Assembly (NCBI GenBank): GCA_002010365.1
Contig: MTNL01000088.1
Location: forward strand, 1 to 7,890
Length of the DNA stretch: 7,890 nt
Origin: Candidatus Acetothermia bacterium JdFR-50
Lineage (GTDB): Bacteria > Bipolaricaulota > Bipolaricaulia > Bipolaricaulales > Bipolaricaulaceae
Direction of reading: 5' to 3'
A program made the position numbers and the translations under genes. The notes under the pieces are model-generated. The model saw only the letters and a program-made list of their open reading frames with translations, searched no databases and was not told the DNA's origin. The stretch's first letter is position 1. Each line of letters begins with the position of its first letter. This document shows, piece after piece, positions 1 through 4,692 of the stretch.

Positions 1-566
1 ATGAGGATGGCGACGCCAGAATCCCTGATCGCGTTGATACTCCGGAACACGTTCTCCACCAAGTTCGGCGCTAGGGCGGCCGTGGGCTCGTCCAGGAGGA
101 GGATCACGGGATCGAGCATCAGCGCCCGCCCCATAGCCACCATCTGCCTCTCGCCCCCGGACATCTTCCCCACACGCTGCCGGCGCCTCTTCCGCAACAC
201 CGGGAAGAGCTCGTAGACCCGCGCCAACCGGTCCCCGATGTCCCCCCGGAGGATGAAGGCCCCCATCTCCAGGTTCTCCTGCACGGTAAGGGAGGGGAAT
301 ACATTGTCCACCTGGGGGACATAGCACATCCCAAGTCGTACGAGCCTGTGCGGGGGAAAGCCGGTTACCTCATGGCCGCCGAGAAGAACTTTCCCCTCAC
401 GGGGATGTAGGAGGCCGAAGATCGTCTTAAGAAGCGTGGATTTCCCCGCTCCGTTCGGGCCGATGATGGTGACGATCTCCTCCCTCCCTACCTCGATGGA
501 GACCCCGTGAAGGACCTCCATATCCCCGTAGCCTGAATGGATATCCCGCGTCTCAAGCAACGGCAT
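1..566 (-). CDS. livF: LivF-type ABC transporter ATPase, partial (C-terminus beyond window)
   Basis: This is the second ATPase of a hydrophobic amino acid (HAAT/Liv) ABC importer. It hydrolyses ATP at the inner face of the membrane together with LivG to drive uptake. The ATG at 566-564 opens a frame that stays open to the window edge, giving 188 residues of the usual ~235. Visible motifs are Walker A GPNGAGKS at residues 36-43, the Q-loop at Q85, the signature KMSGGERQ at about 134-141, and Walker B ILLLDEP at about 155-161 followed by TAALAP, which is typical of LivF. The H-loop region lies outside the window. The start overlaps the end of livG by 14 bp, so the two are probably translationally coupled and share one transcript. 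The assignment to LivF rather than LivG rests on its short form, its position after livG and the DEPTAALAPNLVE stretch. The protein is well conserved and shows no sign of decay. Confidence 0.93.
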   Translation of the reverse strand, partial: MPLLETRDIHSGYGDMEVLHGVSIEVGREEIVTIIGPNGAGKSTLLKTIFGLLHPREGKVLLGGHEVTGFPPHRLVRLGMCYVPQVDNVFPSLTVQENLEMGAFILRGDIGDRLARVYELFPVLRKRRRQRVGKMSGGERQMVAMGRALMLDPVILLLDEPTAALAPNLVENVFRSINAIRDSGVAIL

Positions 567-1320
567 ACTGCCCGCCGAGATAAGCCTCGATCACCTGTGG
601 ATTCTCCCGCACCTCCGCGGGACTGCCCATAGTAAGAACCTTGCCCTCGCTCATTACGATGACCGGATTGCAGAGGTTCATCACGAGGTCCATGTCGTGT
701 TCAATAAGGAATACCGTGATCCCCCAATCGCTGACGAGCTCCCGGATCCTCTGGGCGAGCTTCCTCATGAGGGTGGGGTTGACGCCGGCGCCGGGCTCAT
801 CCAAGAGCACCATCACCGGATCGGCCATCAGGGCGCGGGCAAGCTCCAACAACTTCTTCTGCCCCCCCGAGAGGCTTTTGGCCGGTTCATCCCGGAGGTG
901 GCGTAGACCCACGAATTCCAGGACCTCTTCGGCCTTGCCACGTATCTCTACCTCTTGGCGGCGCACGAGGAACGGACGGAAGAGGGGGGTCCAAACCCTC
1001 TCCCCAGCCTGGAACTTGGGGACCACCATAAGGTTCTCAAGGACCGTCATTTCGCCGAAGACCCGGGGGATCTGGAAGGTACGGTAAAGGCCGAGATGAT
1101 AGAGCTTATAGGGAGGCCAACCGGTGATGTCCCTTCCCCTGAAGAGGACTCTGCCCCTATCGGGCCGGTAGAACCCGCTGATGAGGTGAAACAGGGTCGT
1201 CTTCCCCGCCCCGTTGGGGCCGATCAGCCCGGTGATCGAACCTTCCTCCACCCGGAGGGAGCAGTCCCTCACCGCCCATAGCCCGCCGAATCGTTTGCTC
1301 ACCCGCTCAACTTCCAGCAT
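553..1320 (-). CDS. livG: LivG-type ABC transporter ATPase
   Basis: This is the first ATPase of the Liv/HAAT amino acid importer, 255 residues, the normal family length. Walker A is GPNGAGKT at 34-41, the Q-loop is Q83 (RTFQIPRVF), the signature is LSGGQKK at 150-156, Walker B is VMVLLDEP at 169-176 followed by GAGVNP, and the H-loop histidine is H208 in IEHDMD. The LivG-specific insert between Q-loop and signature and the C-terminal YLGGQYAVA tail are present. The ATG at 1320-1318 is supported by AGGGG (1331-1327) six bases upstream. The gene is the first cistron of a leftward livG-livF unit and diverges from the solute-binding protein gene. Its mRNA leader contains a small aromatic-rich coding region, a hairpin and an intrinsic terminator right before its ribosome binding site, so expression is probably controlled by attenuation. 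The permease genes are not adjacent on this side. Confidence 0.95.
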   Translation of the reverse strand: MLEVERVSKRFGGLWAVRDCSLRVEEGSITGLIGPNGAGKTTLFHLISGFYRPDRGRVLFRGRDITGWPPYKLYHLGLYRTFQIPRVFGEMTVLENLMVVPKFQAGERVWTPLFRPFLVRRQEVEIRGKAEEVLEFVGLRHLRDEPAKSLSGGQKKLLELARALMADPVMVLLDEPGAGVNPTLMRKLAQRIRELVSDWGITVFLIEHDMDLVMNLCNPVIVMSEGKVLTMGSPAEVRENPQVIEAYLGGQYAVA

Positions 1321-1331
1321 TGCCCGCCCCT

Positions 1332-1361
1332 ACAAAACAAAAACGCGGCACATTGTGCCGC
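1332..1361 (-). terminator. Intrinsic terminator in the livG leader (attenuator)
   Basis: Read leftward, GCGGCACA and TGTGCCGC (arms 1361-1354 and 1352-1345, one central base; realistically a 7-bp stem with a 3-nt loop) form a perfect hairpin. It is followed at once by GTTTTTGTTTT (1344-1334). The U-tract ends next to the AGGGG ribosome binding site of livG. There is no upstream leftward gene for it to terminate apart from the short leader, so it most likely acts as a conditional terminator for livG-livF. Confidence 0.8.
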
Positions 1362-1370
1362 TCATTACAA

Positions 1371-1391
1371 CCCATTGGCGGTGCCAATGGG
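1371..1391 (-). promoter_or_regulatory. First leader hairpin of the livG attenuator
   Basis: A perfect 9-bp stem (CCCATTGGC and GCCAATGGG) with a 3-nt loop. It starts three bases after the stop codon of the aromatic-rich leader peptide, so a ribosome sitting on that stop would cover its first arm. The first arm plus loop contains GGCAC, the same string found in the 5' arm of the following terminator stem. It could therefore pair alternatively with the GTGCC of the terminator's 3' arm. It could instead be read as a DNA operator palindrome. Confidence 0.65.
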
Positions 1392-1394
1392 CCT

Positions 1395-1442
1395 TCAACC
1401 CGTAAACCAGAAGAACTCCTCGAGAATCACCTCCCTCATCAT
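1395..1442 (-). CDS. Leader peptide of the livG-livF operon, ending EEFFWFTG
   Basis: A 15-residue frame, MMREVILEEFFWFTG, ends with TGA at 1397-1395. Four consecutive aromatic codons (Phe-Phe-Trp-Phe) lie just before the end. The ATG at 1442 is preceded by GGAGAAGGG (1459-1451), which leaves 8 bases to the start. A longer in-frame start at ATG 1469 would give 24 residues, but it falls at or just after the predicted transcription start and would lack a ribosome binding site; the next ATG (1439) would give 14. Downstream are a hairpin three bases after the stop, then an intrinsic terminator, then the livG ribosome binding site. By analogy with pheL/trpL-type leaders, the likely role is to couple ribosome stalling at aromatic codons to read-through into livG. 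No homologue is recognised; the function is inferred from layout only. Confidence 0.7.
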   Translation of the reverse strand: MMREVILEEFFWFTG

Positions 1443-1476
1443 CGCTCGATCCCTTCTCCAAGCCAGCATTGCTCAG

Positions 1477-1505
1477 TATATACAGTCTTTCCCGCGATCC
1501 GTCAA
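1477..1505 (-). promoter_or_regulatory. Sigma-70-type promoter for livG-livF
   Basis: Reading leftward, a -35 box TTGACG (1505-1500), a 17-bp spacer and a -10 box TATATA (1482-1477). Transcription is expected to start near 1470, giving a leader of about 150 nt before livG. Both boxes are near consensus with ideal spacing. Confidence 0.75.
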
Positions 1506-1513
1506 GATAACCA

Positions 1514-1532
1514 CCGTCCTCGTCCGGGACGG
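1514..1532. promoter_or_regulatory. Inverted repeat between the two divergent promoters
   Basis: CCGTCC (1514-1519) and GGACGG (1527-1532) form an inverted repeat. A tighter overlapping palindrome is CGTCC-G-GGACG (1521-1531). It lies in the 35 bp between the back-to-back -35 boxes, where a shared regulator could bind. It is short, so chance remains possible. Confidence 0.3.
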
Positions 1533-1540
1533 AGCTCTTC

Positions 1541-1570
1541 TTGACGAGGACACAACGAGTGTCATATATA
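1541..1570 (+). promoter_or_regulatory. Sigma-70-type promoter for the solute-binding protein gene
   Basis: A -35 box TTGACG (1541-1546), an 18-bp spacer and a -10 box TATATA (1565-1570). Transcription should start near 1577, about 17 nt before the leader peptide ATG at 1594 and about 180 nt before the solute-binding protein gene. It uses the same -35 and -10 hexamers as the opposing livG promoter. Confidence 0.72.
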
Positions 1571-1593
1571 GAATGTGTACGTGGTGATTTGGG

Positions 1594-1677
1594 ATGAAAA
1601 TTGAGACAGTTGCAGCGTGGAAGGGGGTGATGCATCGGAACCTGCATCTGAGGGGTTATTACTTCCTTATGGCTTAG
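1594..1677 (+). CDS. Leader peptide of the solute-binding protein gene, ending LHLRGYYFLMA
   Basis: A 27-residue frame runs from ATG 1594 to TAG 1675-1677. GGTGAT (1583-1588) lies 5 bases upstream and matches the 16S anti-Shine-Dalgarno, and this is the first ATG after the predicted transcript start. The C-terminus reads LHLRGYYFLMA, with Tyr-Tyr-Phe codons at 1657-1665. An inner ATG at 1630 preceded by AAGGGGGTG would give a 15-residue peptide, but its spacing is very short. Within the frame, GATGCA (1629-1634) and TGCATC (1643-1648) form a 6-bp hairpin with an 8-nt loop, as expected of a transcriptional pause hairpin. The stop codon is one base before a strong hairpin, which is followed by a terminator and the transporter gene's ribosome binding site. 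The likely role is attenuation in response to aromatic (or hydrophobic) amino acid supply. The peptide is not recognised from a known family. Confidence 0.7.
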   Translation: MKIETVAAWKGVMHRNLHLRGYYFLMA

Positions 1678-1678
1678 G

Positions 1679-1712
1679 GGCACTGCTCCCTCATACTCAG
1701 CGGAGCAGTGCC
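1679..1712 (+). promoter_or_regulatory. First leader hairpin of the solute-binding protein attenuator
   Basis: A perfect 11-bp stem, GGCACTGCTCC (1679-1689) with GGAGCAGTGCC (1702-1712), and a 12-nt loop. It begins one base after the leader peptide stop codon. The string AGCGGAGC at 1699-1706 is repeated at 1716-1723 in the terminator's 5' arm, so the terminator's 3' arm (GCTCCG, 1730-1735) can pair with either copy. In addition, TGAGGG (1649-1654) inside the leader coding region can pair with CCCTCA (1688-1693), which would open this stem. Such mutually exclusive pairings are typical of attenuators, but which one acts as antiterminator is not settled by eye. Confidence 0.7.
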
Positions 1713-1717
1713 GAAAG

Positions 1718-1745
1718 CGGAGCTTAAAAGCTCCGTTTTTTATTT
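1718..1745 (+). terminator. Intrinsic terminator in the leader of the solute-binding protein gene (attenuator)
   Basis: CGGAGCTT (1718-1725) and AAGCTCCG (1728-1735) pair perfectly around a 2-base centre, followed by TTTTTTATTT (1736-1745). Two bases after the U-tract begins the AAAGGAGGT ribosome binding site. The only transcript this hairpin could end is the short leader, so it is best read as a conditional terminator. A free-standing small RNA of about 165 nt ending here is the alternative. Confidence 0.85.
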
Positions 1746-1746
1746 G

Positions 1747-1755
1747 AAAGGAGGT
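1747..1755 (+). promoter_or_regulatory. Ribosome binding site of the solute-binding protein gene
   Basis: AAAGGAGGT is a near-complete match to the anti-Shine-Dalgarno sequence, with GGAGG ending 5 bases before the ATG at 1760. It fixes that start, and it sits directly behind the leader terminator. A closer ATG at 1756 is in another frame. Confidence 0.85.
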
Positions 1756-1759
1756 ATGG

Positions 1760-2980
1760 ATGAAAAAGGCTTTCGTTGCGTTGATCCTTGGGCTCTTCAC
1801 GGCCACTGTGGCCTTGGGGGCGGAGCCGATCAAGATCGGGGGTCTCTTTCCTCTCACCGGCCCCCTCTCCCCTTATGGAAAGGAGATCGTCAACGGGGCC
1901 AAACTCGCCGTACAGCAGATAAACGCGCTGGGAGGGGTGCTGGGGCGCCCACTGGAACTCATCGTCCGTGACACCGCCACCTCCCCCGACGTGGGCCGAG
2001 ATGCGGCGGCCAAGCTCATCGAGATCGACGGTGTCGTGGCCATCGTGGGAGCCCTTGCGAGCGGTGTAACGCTGGCGGTCTCTAGCGTGACGATCCCCGC
2101 GCAGATCCCCCTCATCTCCCCCTCCTCCACCTCCCCGGCGATCACGGAGCTCGCGGACAACGATTTCGTCTTCAGGACTTGTCCCTCCGACGCCCTGCAG
2201 GGGGTAGTAGAGGCCCAGCTGGCACGGAACTTGGGCTACAAGACAGTTGCCGTCATCTTCGTGAATAACGCTTACGGCCGAGGCCTGGCCGAGGTATTCA
2301 AGGCGAATTTCGAGGACAAGGACCACATCGTCACCGCGATGATTCCCTACGAGCAGAACAAGCCCTCCTATCGCGGCGAAGTAGAGCAAGCGTTGGCGGG
2401 GGACCCCGACGCCATCAACCTGATCGGCTATCCCATCGACGGGAACAAGATCATCATCGAGGCCCTAGAGCAAGGGTACGAGGGTGAGTTCCTCTTCCCA
2501 GATGGGATGAAGGGGGAGGGCGTGACCCCCGGGCCTGCCTGTCCGGCGGAGGGACCGTGTGACGAGCAATACCTCGAGGGAAGCTTCGGGACTGCTCCGG
2601 GCGCTTTGGTGGTGGCGGCCCGAGCTGCCTTCGAGGAAGACTATGAAACCGTATTCGGACCGAGTGGGATTCCGTTCCGCGCCGAGGCCTACGATGCCGT
2701 GGTGTTGATCGCCCTGGCCATCGCCACCGCGGGCGAGGCCTCGGGCCCCGCGATCCAGGCGAAGTTGCGCGAGGTCGCGAATCCGCCCGGCGTCGAGGTC
2801 ACCTACGGCGAGCTCGACAAAGCCTTTGCCCTCCTGGCCGAGGGGAAGGACATCAACTACCAGGGCGTCTCCGGACCGATCACTTGGAACGAATACGGTG
2901 ACGTCGCTGAGGGAGCGATCGAGATCTGGACTGTCAGGAACTGCCAGATTCGCTCAGTTTGGGTAGTAGAAATTAGGTAA
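1760..2980 (+). CDS. Liv/HAAT-family periplasmic amino acid-binding protein
   Basis: A 406-residue substrate-binding protein of the LivJ/LivK type (Peripla_BP_6 fold), which captures the ligand outside the membrane and delivers it to the ABC importer. Residues 1 to about 21 are a Sec signal peptide: KK, a hydrophobic core, then VALGA before EPIKIGG. There is no lipobox cysteine, so it is probably soluble or anchored by other means. Family hallmarks are IKIGGLFPLTGPLSPYGKE (24-42), the NGAKLAVQQINALGG helix, VVAIVGALASG, IPLISPSSTSPAIT and NAYGRGLAEVF. The mature part has four cysteines (C141, C261, C267, C395), with C261 and C267 in a Pro-rich loop, so disulfides are possible. The gene diverges from livG-livF, has its own promoter and aromatic-codon leader attenuator, and ends in a strong terminator, so it is monocistronic. 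The name livK is not assigned because specificity is unproven; the leader hints at aromatic amino acids. Confidence 0.92.
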   Translation: MKKAFVALILGLFTATVALGAEPIKIGGLFPLTGPLSPYGKEIVNGAKLAVQQINALGGVLGRPLELIVRDTATSPDVGRDAAAKLIEIDGVVAIVGALASGVTLAVSSVTIPAQIPLISPSSTSPAITELADNDFVFRTCPSDALQGVVEAQLARNLGYKTVAVIFVNNAYGRGLAEVFKANFEDKDHIVTAMIPYEQNKPSYRGEVEQALAGDPDAINLIGYPIDGNKIIIEALEQGYEGEFLFPDGMKGEGVTPGPACPAEGPCDEQYLEGSFGTAPGALVVAARAAFEEDYETVFGPSGIPFRAEAYDAVVLIALAIATAGEASGPAIQAKLREVANPPGVEVTYGELDKAFALLAEGKDINYQGVSGPITWNEYGDVAEGAIEIWTVRNCQIRSVWVVEIR

Positions 2981-3011
2981 GCACCGGAGCTTTCCCTTCT
3001 TTGAGGGAGAC

Positions 3012-3041
3012 GGGGGCTGCATGTGCAGCCCCCTTTTCTAT
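3012..3041 (+). terminator. Intrinsic terminator after the solute-binding protein gene
   Basis: GGGGGCTGCA (3012-3021) and TGCAGCCCCC (3024-3033) form a perfect 10-bp GC-rich stem with a minimal centre, followed by TTTTCTATTT. It is placed 32 bp after the stop codon and marks the end of the monocistronic transcript. Confidence 0.9.
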
Positions 3042-3317
3042 TTCCCAGTTTCCAATCGAGGGACTCCGGTCGCCCCATGCTGGATCCCCATAAGGGGGAT
3101 TGAAAGACCGGATATTTCGTTCGGATCTTCAATCTGGGCTAAGAAACCACAAGAGCTCGTGATCCCGTCCCTGTTTGATTACGTGCCTCATTATCCAAAC
3201 AGTGTGTCTTTGCCACGTTCGCCCTACCTGGGTTGTGCTCCTTCTCTTCCCTTGGGTACCACCAAATTAGTAAACCACCCTCATCATCGCCGCCTCGGCC
3301 CCCTGCTCACTCCATTG

Positions 3318-3339
3318 GGCTGAAGCTTTTCAGCCTTTT
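3318..3339 (+). terminator. Weak terminator-like hairpin in the gene-poor stretch
   Basis: GGCTGAA (3318-3324) and TTCAGCC (3329-3335) pair around a GCTT loop and are followed by TTTT. The stem is short and the U-tract only four bases. No gene upstream requires it, as the previous gene already has a strong terminator. Confidence 0.25.
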
Positions 3340-3754
3340 GGACATGTCCCTACCATTGCCAGTCAGACGACACATCTCCAGTCGTCACAACGCAAGTCAT
3401 CAAAAAATACGCCCTTATACCCTGAGTATCCCACGTCCGGAGAGGCCTTGCCACTTTTATCAATCCCCGAAAGGAATGCTGACCTCAAAGGCCACATTCC
3501 ATCTTGATCCCACGTGCACAAGCTTCCTCCCTACCTCGAAAGAGCGATGATGGCAACCCTGGAGACCCTTTCGGGAGGGAAAACAGCTGATGGTGGGCTC
3601 CCCTGGGGAAGCTGGAAGCGCTGCTGCTCGACGAGATGCTTTCAGGGATTGTACCGGTCTCATTATCAAATTCTACAACGTTTTCGGCAAGATCCATGGG
3701 GAGGAGCGCATGAATTCCTTTGCGAAGCAAAATACCCGCGCTGGCCTTTCCCCA

Positions 3755-3796
3755 TCGTCGAGACGTCCGTGAGACGGACCGGATCGCAGTCGACGA
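3755..3796. repeat. Nested inverted repeats
   Basis: Outer arms TCGTCGA (3755-3761) and TCGACGA (3790-3796) enclose an inner perfect stem, GTCCGT (3765-3770) and ACGGAC (3774-3779), with a GAG loop. The two stems are coaxial apart from a 3-nt and a 10-nt gap. This could be part of a structured RNA or a protein-binding site; the function is unknown. Confidence 0.35.
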
Positions 3797-4119
3797 CCCG
3801 AAAGAGGGCTTATCAACTCAGATTCAGTCCGCAAGGTCCAACCCGACATCGGCCAACATCGAAAAATCCGAAATCTCACCGAACATCACAGGGCTGTGGG
3901 ACTGACTTTCACGCTTTGTTCCTTTCGATTGCTGACGGAATCGGACATTTCTGGAAATTGGCCCCGTTGCCCCTTTCGTCAAGATCGCTCAGCCCCTGTT
4001 AGCTTCAATAGCCGGTTTATCCCGTGGGTCTACGCAAAGGCAAATTGTCGTTGTTGCCTCAGTTCATCGGATCCAACCCGTGATCCCCACAAAACCGGGA
4101 ACCGGTTGCCATTCGGGAC

Positions 4120-4683
4120 GTGAAAGGTACAGTACCGGTACGTATGAGCCGATCAAGGTATCAGAGGACGGGGGCTCATGATGTGGCCCATGTCAACCGC
4201 GTAACACGGTTAGCACGTTACATAGCGGAACGGGAAGGAGCGGATTTGGACGTGGTACTCACTGCGGCGCGGCTCCACGACATCGCCCGGGATGAACCGA
4301 ACCATGCCCGCCGAAGCGCGAAAGTTGCACGGCGGATTCTGAGAGCACAAAGTTATCAGGAAGACTTCATCGAGCGTGTGGCCCATTGCATCGAGGCCCA
4401 CTCCTTTTCCAGTCGAATAAAACCAAGGACAATAGAGGCAAAAGTCTTGAGCGATGCCGATAAACTTGACGCTATGGGAGCGGTGGGGGTCGCACGCGCC
4501 TTTATTTATTCCGGCGAGGCCGGCCGTTCGTTGGAGGAAACCCTAAACCACTTCACAGAAAAACTCCTCAAGTTATATGACGCCTTACAAACTGAGACAG
4601 CGCGACAGCTTGCCCGAAAACGGCATGAATTTCTGGTGGATTTTTTCCATCGTCTCGTGGAAGAACTTTTTTGGAATCCTTAG
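4120..4683 (+). CDS. HD-domain metal-dependent phosphohydrolase, YedJ/YpgQ-like
   Basis: A cytoplasmic HD-superfamily protein of up to 187 residues. It resembles the E. coli YedJ / B. subtilis YpgQ group along its length: AHDVAHVNRV (19-28), LTAARLHDIARDE (47-59, the HD pair at 53-54), HCIEAHSFS (89-97), EAKVLSDADKLDAMGAVGVARAF (106-128), then a helical HFTEKLLKLYDALQTETARQLA tail. Likely metal ligands are H24, H53, D54 and an Asp of the DADKLD segment. YpgQ-type members are reported to hydrolyse (d)NTPs; the substrate here is unknown. The protein is shorter than YedJ, with a trimmed N-terminus and without the loop before the HF..KLLKL helix. The start is uncertain: GTG 4120 and ATG 4144 are both in frame and neither has a strong ribosome binding site. 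Nine bases separate its stop from the first in-frame ATG of the broken transporter gene, suggesting a former operon. Confidence 0.88.
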   Translation: MKGTVPVRMSRSRYQRTGAHDVAHVNRVTRLARYIAEREGADLDVVLTAARLHDIARDEPNHARRSAKVARRILRAQSYQEDFIERVAHCIEAHSFSSRIKPRTIEAKVLSDADKLDAMGAVGVARAFIYSGEAGRSLEETLNHFTEKLLKLYDALQTETARQLARKRHEFLVDFFHRLVEELFWNP

Positions 4684-4692
4684 AAAGTCCCT

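Larger units (their letters stand above)
3042..4119. other. Gene-poor stretch of about 1.1 kb, possibly decayed sequence
   Basis: No convincing gene is seen on either strand. The open frames present (for example 3514-4002 on the + strand, 162 codons) have no good ribosome binding site, are rich in Ser/Pro/Arg/Cys in a shadow-like way, and show no motif known to me. The + frame running 3600-3905 stays open except for one TGA (3717-3719). The frame from about 3936 to 4179 is also fairly protein-like (PFVKIAQPLLASIAGL) but has no start codon and runs into the next gene. Base composition is visibly less GC-rich and third positions are not biased as in the flanking genes. The simplest reading is old, degraded coding sequence, which would fit the broken transporter gene downstream. 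A structured RNA is not excluded. Local hairpins are listed separately. Confidence 0.5.

Noticed and set aside
1594..1745. Possible known riboswitch or T-box in front of the binding protein gene
   Set aside because: I could not find the conserved T-box AGGGTGGNACCGCG string or cores of the common riboswitches; the open leader frame with an aromatic run explains the terminator better.
1330..1857. 175-codon leftward frame across the divergent intergenic region
   Set aside because: It overlaps both promoters, both attenuators and the start of the binding protein gene, has no matching ribosome binding site and no family resemblance. The short leader frames explain the region better.
1724..2389. 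221-codon leftward frame inside the binding protein gene
   Set aside because: It is antisense to a clearly conserved gene with a signal peptide and family motifs; its Gly/Arg/Asp-rich translation is a GC-skew shadow.
3514..4002. 162-codon rightward frame in the gene-poor stretch
   Set aside because: No ribosome binding site, no recognisable motif, an odd Cys/Ser/Arg/Pro-rich translation and no codon bias like its neighbours.
3042..4119. tRNA or large structural RNA (RNase P, tmRNA) in the gene-poor stretch
   Set aside because: No T-arm pattern like GGTTCGAATCC and none of the conserved RNase P or tmRNA strings were found by eye on either strand.
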